Origin: CAZQIC01 sp964593555
GTDB lineage: Bacteria; Bacteroidota; Bacteroidia; JAFLBG01
Direction: 5' to 3'
Length of the DNA: 35,368 nt
Assembly: GCA_964593555.1 (NCBI GenBank)
Contig: CAZQIC010000037.1
Coordinates: forward strand, 1-35,368
Position 1 is the stretch's first letter; every line of letters starts with the position of its first letter. A program made the position numbers and the translations under genes. Positions 18,301 to 27,068 of this stretch are shown here, piece by piece. A model generated the notes under the pieces. It did no database searches, had not been told where the DNA came from, and was given only the letters and a program-made list of their open reading frames with translations.

Positions 18301-19877
18301 ATAAAGAAGGTGCCGATGTGGAATTAACCGGATCTGAATTTATATCTCTTCACCCTAAACAGGACTCATTACGATTTGTTGCACCATTCGCCAACTATGA
18401 TATCAAGAACTACATTATCACTTGTAAAGATGTTAAATATATTGATGTGGCGGATGCAAGAATATTTCCCGACAGTGGAAAAGTAGTAATCAGGAAAAAC
18501 GCAGTACTGGAAACTTTTAAAAGCGCTAGAGTACTCGCCAATACAATTACAAAATTTCATAACCTGTTTGAGGCCACCATTGACATATTCGGGAGAAAAA
18601 GCTATTCCGGATCCGGTTATTATGATTACGTAGATGAATTGAAAATAAAACAACATTTATACTTCAGCAGCATAAGTGTAGACACTACCTTCCAGACTTA
18701 TGCATCAACAGAAATTACTGACAGCATGCATTTTACACTCAGTCCTAATTACGACTATAGGGGAAAAGTTACTCTACAGGCAACTAATAAATTTTTGACT
18801 TTCGATGGCGCATGTAAAATACATCATGCCTGTGAACAATTGCCTAAGTCATGGTTCACTTTTACTTCAGAGATAAATCCTGATCAAATATATATTCCAG
18901 TTTCAAAAGAACCTGTAAGTGATAAAAGAGACAGGTTAGCTGCAAGTATAATGCTTGCCAACGATTCCATTCATGTTTATTCGGCTTTCTTATCGGAGAT
19001 ACATAAAAAATCCGACATCGAAATATTGCCAGCTGATGGATTTTTATTCTTTGATAAACCTTCGCAGGAATATCGTATATCCAATAAGGAAAAATTAGTG
19101 GAAAGAAATTTACCGGGGAATTATATTAGCATGAACACTAAATCCTGCACTGTTTATGGTGAAGGTAAAATTAATTATGGCATTGACCTGGGCCAGGTTA
19201 AACTTAAAACTGTTGGAAATGTAAAAAACTTTTTAATTACCGATTCAACTCTTTTCGAAACCATGATGGGTGTCGATTTTTTCTTTGATGATAATGCGAT
19301 CGGAAAGATGGCAGATGAAATCGGTATTTATTTTACCAACTTATCATTAACAGATTTTTCCCGGCCGGGGTATGAAAAAGGATTAAGAGAATTATTAGGT
19401 AAGGAGGAGGCGGACAAACTTATTTCTCAGGTGAACTTATATGGTAGCTTTAAAAAATTTCCGGATGAATTGAAGTGCGCCATTTTCTTTAACGATCTGA
19501 ATATGAAATGGGATTCGAGAACACGCTCTTATTTGTCTTCTGGAAAATTAGGAATTGGAAATATTAATAAAACACAAGTAAATAAATATGTTGATGGAAG
19601 ATTGCAGATCGTTAAGAAAAGAGGCGGTGATATCCTGAATATTTACATGGAACTCGACGGAAGCAATTGGTATTTCTTCAGCTACTCAAGAGGTCTGATG
19701 CAGGCAATTTCATCCAACGAAAGTTTTAATAATATTATTAAAGAGTTGAAAACGGATAAACGCCAAATGAAAACCGAAAAAGGTCAAGCCGCTTATCAAT
19801 TTGGATTATCAACGCTCAGGAAAAAGGATGAGTTTGTGAAGAAAACAGGTGGTGAGTCAGAATCTGAGGAGGAATAA
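15387..19877 (+). CDS. Large secreted protein of unknown function (1496 residues)
   Basis: I do not recognise a family. Residues 1-27 look like a signal peptide (YISLCIVFFCSFLRG…LLAQ). Residues 30-170 are helical and Lys/Asp rich. Most of the remainder (about 170-1420) looks beta-rich, with repeated short strands around aromatic and Gly residues, e.g. SGRYDLTPQLLSGDGKCTFS and YSGSGYYDYVDEL. This suggests a long beta-solenoid or stacked-sheet surface or periplasmic protein. Residues about 451-525 stand out as helical and winged-helix-like (VREFSVVDLAKFMKVTADQL, then LRPVVAKLSNSGMLAYN). No T9SS sorting domain and no beta-barrel signature was seen, and the C-terminus is charged (KKTGGESESEEE). 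It sits 3 bp after prmA and 6 bp before plsY, so it is probably co-expressed with housekeeping genes. Confidence 0.8.
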   Translation: MRADWKYISLCIVFFCSFLRGESLLAQNQIKSFTEDPVKFIEELKSFYDAGSQDKKQSDRFVEAFEKYWKTARFNVDQTQSCYKICNLMLKKRLKPDPYFTSYLTCLMNFVDSRQSQSNFTAWNHCLEQIIEGKAIKKFSDYLSMSESLFYSNSFFKSPTYEWGTNKGDYIFEFRDEPVVVFKNFNLSCYNSKSDSSTINNTEGVYYPFSEQFIGKKGRMDWGRVGLDANAVYADIVNSYTVTCKAGGFTIDSVIFYHKQYFQKPLMGTITEKVISQEISVASYPRFDSYNKRLQINGLAPNIDYDGGFSMRGAKFIGSGTVEEPAYMRFKRNDKYFIIAGSKTFVVSKDKLTSENASIMMFLDADTVFHPGLNLNYIIKDNRLSLFRSEEGLSKTPYFNSFHELDMYFEELNWKMDEPKLDLKMMVGSTQGEADFESSDYYKLDRYERMQGMSMIHPFILIRDYMKANGNVREFSVVDLAKFMKVTADQLRPVVAKLSNSGMLAYNAEDDRILVKDRLLNYITNRAGKSDYDVISFHSAIPGTANASINLLNNDMTVRGVESILLSDSQKVFIFPSKGEVVLKKNRDFTFAGVVKAGRFEFFGKEFSFEYDKFKLNLTNVDSLRIKVEGFETNSNGEHPLVRVKTVIENITGDLLIDNPTNRSGVKSFPKYPVFNSFKESYVFYDKKSKQKSVYNRDKFYFKLEPFTIDSLDNFDNASLRFQGDFVSAGIFPTFKEALTLQQDYSLGFIRSTPPGGFALYGGKATFENTIKMSNQGLQGDGDIKFVTSLTKSNDIIFYPDSLNANAQSHEIAEVKEGKVQFPQVKGENVYVHYMPYKEIMQIHSKEKPFDTYNGKATFSGRYDLTPQLLSGDGKCTFSTAELESNNIAFKNMYFDADTADFRVQAKELNALAFTTSNVNAHVDFKERNGLFKSNGRGTVVNFPVNQYMCYMDNFKWYMDKSDIEIGSSKSHKEGADVELTGSEFISLHPKQDSLRFVAPFANYDIKNYIITCKDVKYIDVADARIFPDSGKVVIRKNAVLETFKSARVLANTITKFHNLFEATIDIFGRKSYSGSGYYDYVDELKIKQHLYFSSISVDTTFQTYASTEITDSMHFTLSPNYDYRGKVTLQATNKFLTFDGACKIHHACEQLPKSWFTFTSEINPDQIYIPVSKEPVSDKRDRLAASIMLANDSIHVYSAFLSEIHKKSDIEILPADGFLFFDKPSQEYRISNKEKLVERNLPGNYISMNTKSCTVYGEGKINYGIDLGQVKLKTVGNVKNFLITDSTLFETMMGVDFFFDDNAIGKMADEIGIYFTNLSLTDFSRPGYEKGLRELLGKEEADKLISQVNLYGSFKKFPDELKCAIFFNDLNMKWDSRTRSYLSSGKLGIGNINKTQVNKYVDGRLQIVKKRGGDILNIYMELDGSNWYFFSYSRGLMQAISSNESFNNIIKELKTDKRQMKTEKGQAAYQFGLSTLRKKDEFVKKTGGESESEEE

Positions 19878-19883
19878 TTTTAA

Positions 19884-20546
19884 ATGGGATCATTTCTTAA
19901 TATAGGTGCACTTGTATTGGCTTACTTATTGGGTTCCATACCATCGGCAGTTTGGATAGGGAAATCTTTTTATGGAATTGATGTAAGGGAATATGGCAGC
20001 GGCAATGCGGGCGCAACAAATACTTTCAGGGTACTAGGAAAAAAAGCAGGGATACCTGTTCTCATCATTGATATATTAAAAGGCTGGGTAGCCGTTAATA
20101 TTCCTTACCTAAGTGAATACAGGCCCGGGTCAGAGCAATTTGTAAATTTTCAATTGGTGCTTGGTATTGCTGCACTGTTTGGCCACATATTTCCAATATT
20201 TGCAGCGTTCAGAGGAGGTAAAGGCATCGCAACACTTTTGGGTATTGTTTTCGCGCTCCATTTTCAGGCTGCTTTGGTTTCGGTTATAACTTTTCTGTTG
20301 GTGTTTGCTGTTTTCAGGTATGTATCGTTGAGTTCAATGGTAGCGGCCATAATGTTTCCCATAAGTATCATTGTAATATTTAAAACAACTATTTCTTCAT
20401 TATCAATTTTTTCATTGGTTATTGCGGTTTTGGTGCTAATAACACATCAAAAAAATATCGAAAGACTGCTCAGAAGAGAAGAGTCAAGGGTAAAGTTGTT
20501 TAATCGTAACAATTCGGCGACTATTGATCCGGAAGACGATGATTAG
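19884..20546 (+). CDS. plsY: Acyl-phosphate:glycerol-3-phosphate acyltransferase
   Basis: Inner-membrane enzyme that acylates sn-glycerol 3-phosphate with acyl-phosphate, the first step of phospholipid synthesis. It has 220 residues and about five membrane helices. The three PlsY motifs are visible: LLGSIPSAVWIGKSFYGIDV, REYGSGNAGATNTFRVLG and GHIFPIFAAFRGGKGIAT. It is the last gene of the run before a 120 bp spacer. Confidence 0.96.
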   Translation: MGSFLNIGALVLAYLLGSIPSAVWIGKSFYGIDVREYGSGNAGATNTFRVLGKKAGIPVLIIDILKGWVAVNIPYLSEYRPGSEQFVNFQLVLGIAALFGHIFPIFAAFRGGKGIATLLGIVFALHFQAALVSVITFLLVFAVFRYVSLSSMVAAIMFPISIIVIFKTTISSLSIFSLVIAVLVLITHQKNIERLLRREESRVKLFNRNNSATIDPEDDD

Positions 20547-20666
20547 GTAAAAGCCTAAAACCTTCGTATTTACAACTAAAAAGCATAAATTTACTGGTTA
20601 CAGTGTGAAATGAACCCGTACTTCGCATCTTATATATATAAAAGATCGCGAAAACGTTTTTGTGAT

Positions 20667-23600
20667 ATGGATAAAGTACGTATTCTTCCTTTTATCCTTC
20701 TCTTCGGTATATCCCTATCGTTTAAATACAGTATTGCTCAAAATAATTATGGATCAGAAGAAGAGTTAAAAAAAGAAGCTGAAAGGCTCTTTAAAGAAGA
20801 GTCATTTTCAGAAGCCAATAGTTTATTTTCCCAGTTGTTAAGTCTTTATCCTAAGGACCCTGATTACAATTTTAAATACGGGGTTTGTTTACTTATGACA
20901 GGAGAGGATAAAGAAAAACCAATTACATACCTGGAATATGCTTCCCGCAATAAAGATGCGGATAAGGAAGTGTTGTTCTACCTTGGCAAAGCGTACCACA
21001 TGAATTATCGATTTGATAATGCCATAGCTACTTACAACTCATTTAAAAAAACAGCTTCAAAATCACAGATAGAAAAATTCGAAGTTGATGCGCATATCCT
21101 TCAGTGTGAGAACGGAAAAAAATTACTCAATAATATTTCTGATCTCTATGTATTGGATAAAAAAGAACTTTCCCAGGAAGAATATTTCAGATCATATGAT
21201 CTAAAGGAAATAGGAGGTAAGCTGCTCGTGAAGCTTGATGATTTTAAAACTCCTTATGATAAAAAGAAAAAAGAGAAATCAGTTATTTATTTATCGCCAC
21301 AGAATAATAAAATTTTTTACTCCAGTTACGGAGCAGATGGAAAGAACGGAAAAGATATTTTTGTTGTTAATCGTTTACCGAATGGGGAATGGAGTGCACC
21401 AAGTAGTTTAAGTGGAGGTATTAATACGCTCAACGACGAAGATTATCCTTTTCTTCATCCAAACGGTAAGGTGCTTTATTTCTCTTCCAAAGGACATAAT
21501 AGTATGGGGGGCTACGATATTTTTAAATCGACGCTTGATGAAAGCTCTAACACCTGGAGTAAGCCGGTAAATATGGATTTTCCGATCAGTACACCCGGAG
21601 ATGATATATTATATGTTACAGATGCTAATGAAAAGATCGCATACTTTTCTTCCAATCGTTCGAGTGAGAATGGAAAAATAGCAGTATATAAAATTGGTGT
21701 TGGACGCAAACCCGTAGATGTAACAATTGTAAACGGTAGTTTAAAAGATGGTGACTTAAAAGGGGTAAAAGATGCGAAGATAACAGTTAAAAATGCGGAG
21801 ACAGGAGATCTTGTTGGTTCATATAACACTACTGTTGATGGTGACTACTCAATTTATTTACCCGGTGATGGAAAATACCTTTATACCATTGAAGCGCCAA
21901 ATGAAAAATCAAGATCAGAGGTTGTGGTCATTCCTGAAAAAAGCAGTAAAAATATAAAACAGGAAATTGCGTTTTCGGCGGAGGATAAAGTTGTTGTTAA
22001 AAGTTCGAGCGATGTTGTGCCAAGCGAAGGTTATGCCTCAGCAGTTGATCTGATAAAGGAAAAAGCCAAGATGGAAGTAAATACTTCTGAAACCGCCTTT
22101 AAGGAACAGGCATCTGCAACAGAGCCGGCTAATATAAAAGTTGAAAATAAAAATACAACTCCGACAGATACCACAAAAAAAGAAAATCCAAAAGTTGAAA
22201 CAAAACTTTCCAACGCCGATATTGTAAAAATTGCGAGCGAAGATGCCGAGGATACTAAAAAAGAAGCCGTTGAGTTAAAATCCCAGGCTGAAAAAGCAAA
22301 ACAATATGCAGATCAAAAGAAAAAGGATGCGGACTCCAAGGCTGAAGAAGAAAAAGTAGCAATAGCAGCTGTGTCATCAATGCCCGATGGACCCGCAAAA
22401 ACTGAAAAGCAAAATGAAGTAAATACATTGCATGAAGAAGCTAAGAGACTTTCTTCAGAAGCTAATACCGCGAACAGCATTGCGAGCAGAGTAGCAAAAG
22501 ATGCTGATCTCAAACAGCAAGAGGCTGATCTGTCACTGAAATATGCAAAGGACCTTGATCTTGCGGTTAAATCAAGTAATCCTAATCAAGCTATTGCTAA
22601 GTTGGATACTCAAAAGGATCAATTAGAAAAAATATCAAAACAACAAGCAGCTAATAACAACAGTGCTGCTTCATACAATAGCATACAGTCTGATGCCGAA
22701 AATAAACAACAAGAACTGGAGAAGGCCGAGGATAAAAAAGTGGTATTAAAAAAGGAAATCGAAAATCTTGATAAAGAAATTGCAAACCTTAATGAGGACG
22801 CAAAAAAAACTAAAAATGAGCAGTTAAAAGAAGCCATAACAGAACAAATAAAAGATCTGGAACAGGATAAGGTAGAAAGGATAAAAGAGGTTGAAGCAAA
22901 TGACATTGCATTGGTAAAACTCAGGCAGGAAGCGGAAACACTTAATAAAGAAGCTGCAGTTGTAAATAGTATTGCGGGTACTAATACAAATCAAAAAGAG
23001 CCAGTTAAAACACCAACTAACAATGAGAATAAAACCGTTGCTGTAACAGAACCCAAAGTTGTTGAACCTAAAAATACGGAACCTGTAAAAGTAACTGCTG
23101 TAGCTGAAAATAAACAATCATTTGATGTTGTTGAAGAAAACCTGGCCAAGGAAATTGAAACTACATCGGCACTTGAAACAAATGCTGCCAAAGAACAAAA
23201 ACTTGCAGATACTTATACCAAATGGGTTGGCGAATTAAATAAAGAGATTGATGGCTATAAAAAAGAAATGGCCGGTACGACTGATGATGGTTATAAGTCA
23301 GTATTAAAACTTAAAATTGAAAAACTTGAAAATAAAGTTGAACAGAAAAAAACTCTGGCTAGTGAAAGCAATAAAAAAGCTGATGATCTGAAACAAGCGG
23401 AAACATTGGCCGCAGCAAAAACTGCCCAGGCACCTAAAGACACTGTTTTAAAAGACACAACAAAACAAGTTGTTGCTGTTAATACTATTACTCCTGAAAA
23501 CAAAACAATTAATAAGGCAGAAGAACCAGTGGTTTACAACGAGCAATTTAACGAGAAACTTACAGCAAGCACTAAACAGGGAACAGAGTTAGAAAAAGAA

Positions 23601-26600
23601 CAAGCGAAAGTAGAAATTTATAAAGCCTGGACAGACTCACTGAACTCAACTATTAAAAAGAAACAAAATGTAATGATCAATGAACCGGATTATGCTAAGA
23701 AAGAGAAGATTCTGGAACAGATAACGGTACTTGAGAACGAATTGAAAAATAAAAATGAATCATTAACAGTAAGTCAAAATAAAATTAAACAGATAGAACA
23801 GCCTGTCGCATCTGTTGCTAAAAAGGATACACTAAAAAATGAAACGACTAACATTCTTCCTAAAGACACGGTAAAAACAGTTGCTACAGTAAATAAAGTA
23901 AATGAACAACCTGACTCAGTAAAAAATAAAAACAATGCACTTGCAGTAACAGAAAATACGAACGATGATTCTAAACGAGTGATCGCGAAATTACTGGAAG
24001 AAGAAGCGGATGATATAAGAGGCCAGGCTAACCAGGAGCGTTCAAAAGCAAACGAAGCAAAAACAGAGGAAGAAAAAAATCAATTGTTGGCAAATGTGGA
24101 AGTACTTGATCAAAAAGCTAAAGCAAAACAATTTGAGGGAGCAAATGTAACGGCGGACCTTAATAAAAAAAATTATGATAATAATACAGCGCAATTAGCT
24201 GAGTTCAAAAAGGCAGCCGCCAATAATACTACCGATGATGTAGCGCTCGCAGATGCTGTTGCGGATGAGGCTAATTACTATTTAAAGGAAGCGAAAAAAA
24301 ACAGGGAAAGTGCACCAACCCTGATGAGTTTTTCTACGCGCCAGGATGCATTGGAGAGTGCTGCAGAAAATGAAAAGATTGCTTTGGAAAAACAGAACAA
24401 AGCAATTGAGATGTATAAGAAAATATATCCTGATTATAAACCGGGTTCTGTTACTCCTGTAAATGCAATTGCTTCAAACGAAGTAAAACCTATTACTACC
24501 ATAACTCCCGAGGTAAAACCCGTAGTTACAAATACAGTGGCAGTCGTTGCTCCGGTTATAAAAAATGAAAACAAACCTGATACTGCAGTTGTAAAAACTG
24601 AACCGGTTGTTGCGAATAATACTAAGATTGAAAATAAAGATACAATTATCGCATCCGCAGTTGTTAAAAACGAAAATAAGGCGGACACTATAATTACAAA
24701 GACTGAACCAGTCGTGGTGAATAATACCAAGGTCGAAAATAAAGATACAGTTCCTGCTTCTGTAGCTATTAAAAATGAAAACAAACAGGACACAATTGCT
24801 GCCAAGGTTGAGCCTGTGGCAATAAATAATTCAAATACAGAAAATAAAAATACTCCCGAGGTAAAGGTTAACAATACAGTTGATTCATCCCAAGTTAAAA
24901 TAGAAAATAGTATTCCTGTTATTACCAATACCCTTTCAATAGAGAATATTGCAAAAGTTGATACGACTAAAAAAGAAGAACCTACGGTTGCTGTTAACCC
25001 TACAAGTGAGATAAAACCTATAAGCACTCCAACGGTTGTTGTTAAAACAGAGGAACCTAAGCCAATAAAAACACCAACTGTAGAGCCCGTTGTTTCAAAC
25101 AATAATGACAATACTGAGCCGGAAAAAATCGACGAAGAAGTATCAGAGGCAGTAAAAAACACAAAAGAATTCAAGAGTTTTGTCGCATTGAATGGTGAAG
25201 CTGACGTAACCGAGAGAGAAGCTAAACAGGAGTTTACAAATGCAGATGGCTTTAAGCGTAAAGCTGACGACGAACAGGCGTATTCAAAAAAGCTTCAGGA
25301 TTCACTAGAGACTGTGGACAGCGAAGTTGCGAAACAACAAATAAGAGAACAAATAAGAATACACAATGACCTGGCAGCAACTAATTATGCGAAGGTAGAT
25401 TCCGTTTCACGTCTTGCAAACAATACTCAAAAAGCAGCTGAATCTAAAAGAAAAGAAGCTGTATTAGTATTGGAATTCCTTGATGATAAAACATATAAAA
25501 ATATTGTTGCCGTAGCAAAAGAAAGCGGAGTAACACCACCAGTAGAAAGACCAAAAACAACTACTGCCATAAAGCCTGTTATAACAAATACAATTATTGC
25601 TTCAACGAATCCTGTAAAACCTCCTGTTATAGTAAAAACACCAGATCCGGAAATAACAAAACCAGTTAGCAAAAAGGCTACAGATAAATTTGAGCAAAAA
25701 AATATTTCTACATACTCTTCTTCAAAGCCAATTCCTATTGACGAAAAATTACCTGAAGGATTGATCTACAAGGTTCAGATAGGAGCATTCAGAAGCGCTA
25801 TCCGCCAGGATCTTTTTAAAGGTATAACACCTATTACCGGTGAAACAACTCCACAAGGATATACACGTTATACCGCAGGTGTTTTTTCTACTCTTGAAAG
25901 TGCCAATAACGCAAAAGATGAAATAAGGAGATCAGGTTATAAAGATGCATTTGTTGTAGCATTTTTAAATGGAAAAAGAGTTGCGATACTGCAGGGAATT
26001 GCAAATCAACCAGAAATTGTTAACCAGTCGCAGGTGAATACAAATAACAATCAGCAACCCGCTGTAACAGGTATTGCGCCTGCCAATAATCTCGAGGAAA
26101 TAAAAGGGCTGCTTTACACTGTGCAGGTTGGCGTTTATTCAAGACCAGTTAGTTCTTCACAATTATTTAATGTTGCTCCATTATTCAGTGAAAGAATGTC
26201 TAACGGTTTAATAAAATATACAACAGGATTATACAATGATCTTAACAAAGCAAACATTGCGAAGAATGCCATTGTTAACATTGGAATACGCGACGCATTT
26301 GTATCAGCATATAACAATGGCAAGAGAACACCAATGGAAGAAGCCAAAAAATTAGAAGCGGGCGGGGCCGGTGTTTTTGCAAATCATCCTGATCTGAATA
26401 AAACACCTTCCACAAATGGTTCTTCATCAACAAATACAGCTTCTAATACTCCCCCGATTACAAATACACCTGCACCAAGTGAAGAAGGTGTAACTTATTC
26501 TATTCAAATAGGCGCCTTCAGAAGTGAAGTTCCTGTTGATGTAGCAAACAAATTTATAAGACTTGCCGCTACTCAAGGCGGGGTTAGGAGCACAAAAGAC

Positions 26601-26747
26601 GACGCAGGGGTCACTATCTATTCTATTGGCAGCTTTTCTGCCCGGGAAGATGCTCAGAATTTAAAGCAAAAGGCCATTGATGCGGGTATTTCAGATGCTT
26701 TTATTATTTCATTTAAAAATGGCAAAAAGGTTCCTGCCACACGCTAA
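20667..26747 (+). CDS. Giant TPR-PD40-regulatory domain-coiled coil protein with three C-terminal SPOR domains
   Basis: Protein of 2026 residues from the ATG at 20667, chosen because a signal peptide follows at once (MDKVRILPFILLFGISLSF…AQ). An upstream ATG at 20610 would add 19 basic residues. Approximate order: TPR-like helices 30-130; PD40/WD40-like strands 205-345 (DEDYPFLHPNGKVLYFSSKG, GGYDIFKS); a carboxypeptidase-regulatory-like domain 352-420; then a very long Lys/Glu/Ala-rich region with several helical modules (about 520-780, 820-920, 957-1065, 1100-1255, 1500-1600) joined by Pro/Thr/Val/Asn linkers; and SPOR domains at about 1694-1775, 1811-1890 and 1939-2020 (each VQIGAF/VQVGVY/IQIGAF … DAF…NGKR/K). 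SPOR domains bind peptidoglycan stripped of stem peptides, often at division sites. A periplasmic or outer-membrane-tethered wall-spanning role is inferred. Confidence 0.88.
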   Translation: MDKVRILPFILLFGISLSFKYSIAQNNYGSEEELKKEAERLFKEESFSEANSLFSQLLSLYPKDPDYNFKYGVCLLMTGEDKEKPITYLEYASRNKDADKEVLFYLGKAYHMNYRFDNAIATYNSFKKTASKSQIEKFEVDAHILQCENGKKLLNNISDLYVLDKKELSQEEYFRSYDLKEIGGKLLVKLDDFKTPYDKKKKEKSVIYLSPQNNKIFYSSYGADGKNGKDIFVVNRLPNGEWSAPSSLSGGINTLNDEDYPFLHPNGKVLYFSSKGHNSMGGYDIFKSTLDESSNTWSKPVNMDFPISTPGDDILYVTDANEKIAYFSSNRSSENGKIAVYKIGVGRKPVDVTIVNGSLKDGDLKGVKDAKITVKNAETGDLVGSYNTTVDGDYSIYLPGDGKYLYTIEAPNEKSRSEVVVIPEKSSKNIKQEIAFSAEDKVVVKSSSDVVPSEGYASAVDLIKEKAKMEVNTSETAFKEQASATEPANIKVENKNTTPTDTTKKENPKVETKLSNADIVKIASEDAEDTKKEAVELKSQAEKAKQYADQKKKDADSKAEEEKVAIAAVSSMPDGPAKTEKQNEVNTLHEEAKRLSSEANTANSIASRVAKDADLKQQEADLSLKYAKDLDLAVKSSNPNQAIAKLDTQKDQLEKISKQQAANNNSAASYNSIQSDAENKQQELEKAEDKKVVLKKEIENLDKEIANLNEDAKKTKNEQLKEAITEQIKDLEQDKVERIKEVEANDIALVKLRQEAETLNKEAAVVNSIAGTNTNQKEPVKTPTNNENKTVAVTEPKVVEPKNTEPVKVTAVAENKQSFDVVEENLAKEIETTSALETNAAKEQKLADTYTKWVGELNKEIDGYKKEMAGTTDDGYKSVLKLKIEKLENKVEQKKTLASESNKKADDLKQAETLAAAKTAQAPKDTVLKDTTKQVVAVNTITPENKTINKAEEPVVYNEQFNEKLTASTKQGTELEKEQAKVEIYKAWTDSLNSTIKKKQNVMINEPDYAKKEKILEQITVLENELKNKNESLTVSQNKIKQIEQPVASVAKKDTLKNETTNILPKDTVKTVATVNKVNEQPDSVKNKNNALAVTENTNDDSKRVIAKLLEEEADDIRGQANQERSKANEAKTEEEKNQLLANVEVLDQKAKAKQFEGANVTADLNKKNYDNNTAQLAEFKKAAANNTTDDVALADAVADEANYYLKEAKKNRESAPTLMSFSTRQDALESAAENEKIALEKQNKAIEMYKKIYPDYKPGSVTPVNAIASNEVKPITTITPEVKPVVTNTVAVVAPVIKNENKPDTAVVKTEPVVANNTKIENKDTIIASAVVKNENKADTIITKTEPVVVNNTKVENKDTVPASVAIKNENKQDTIAAKVEPVAINNSNTENKNTPEVKVNNTVDSSQVKIENSIPVITNTLSIENIAKVDTTKKEEPTVAVNPTSEIKPISTPTVVVKTEEPKPIKTPTVEPVVSNNNDNTEPEKIDEEVSEAVKNTKEFKSFVALNGEADVTEREAKQEFTNADGFKRKADDEQAYSKKLQDSLETVDSEVAKQQIREQIRIHNDLAATNYAKVDSVSRLANNTQKAAESKRKEAVLVLEFLDDKTYKNIVAVAKESGVTPPVERPKTTTAIKPVITNTIIASTNPVKPPVIVKTPDPEITKPVSKKATDKFEQKNISTYSSSKPIPIDEKLPEGLIYKVQIGAFRSAIRQDLFKGITPITGETTPQGYTRYTAGVFSTLESANNAKDEIRRSGYKDAFVVAFLNGKRVAILQGIANQPEIVNQSQVNTNNNQQPAVTGIAPANNLEEIKGLLYTVQVGVYSRPVSSSQLFNVAPLFSERMSNGLIKYTTGLYNDLNKANIAKNAIVNIGIRDAFVSAYNNGKRTPMEEAKKLEAGGAGVFANHPDLNKTPSTNGSSSTNTASNTPPITNTPAPSEEGVTYSIQIGAFRSEVPVDVANKFIRLAATQGGVRSTKDDAGVTIYSIGSFSAREDAQNLKQKAIDAGISDAFIISFKNGKKVPATR
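24555..24869 (+). repeat. Three 105-bp (35-residue) tandem repeats inside the SPOR protein gene
   Basis: Units begin at 24555, 24660 and 24765. Each encodes a V/A-I/V-KNENK-x-DT start, a K-x-EPV middle and an N-x-ENK-D/N-T end. Exact spacing of 105 bp keeps the frame. Units 1 and 2 are closest; unit 3 is more diverged towards its end. This is a linker-type repeat that could vary in copy number. Confidence 0.85.
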
Positions 26748-26785
26748 TTCTTTTTAACTTTATTGTGTCTTTTAAAGTATCCAAA

Positions 26786-27064
26786 ATGTATAGCGGCTTA
26801 ACTAAAGAAAAATATTCGGAAAGTGTCCTTGTAGAAGAGGTGATCAACAAAAACCTTGTGGTTTATAACGACCATGTAAACACTTTCGAATACGTTATAG
26901 AATCTTTAATAAAAGTTTGTAAGCATGAGGTAATCCAGGCCGAGCAATGCACTTATCTTATTCACTACAAAGGAAAATGTGCGGTAAAAACAGGGGAGTA
27001 TGATGAGTTGGAGTCTATGTGTACAGCATTGTTGGACAGAAATATAACAGCAGAAATAGAATAG
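26786..27064 (+). CDS. clpS: ATP-dependent Clp protease adaptor ClpS family protein
   Basis: Adaptor that docks N-degron substrates onto a Clp AAA+ unfoldase. The partner here would presumably be the ClpC encoded at the end of this window. It has 92 residues from the ATG at 26786; a GTG seven codons upstream is possible but less natural. The family pattern is seen in LVVYNDHVNTFEYVIESL (equivalent to the N-D/H-x-x-T-x-x-x-V binding pocket), VCKHEVIQAEQCTYLIHYKG and the alternating C-terminal helix (ELESMCTALLDRNI). A loose -7-like TAACTTTA lies about 25 bp upstream. It is followed by the M48 gene after 4 bp. Confidence 0.87.
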   Translation: MYSGLTKEKYSESVLVEEVINKNLVVYNDHVNTFEYVIESLIKVCKHEVIQAEQCTYLIHYKGKCAVKTGEYDELESMCTALLDRNITAEIE

Positions 27065-27068
27065 GTTT

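Noticed and set aside
24434..25174. Long open frame of 246 residues on the minus strand inside the SPOR protein gene
   Set aside because: It is antisense to the repetitive Asn/Thr/Val/Lys linker region; the Phe/Ser/Thr/Val-rich product mirrors that composition and resembles no real protein.
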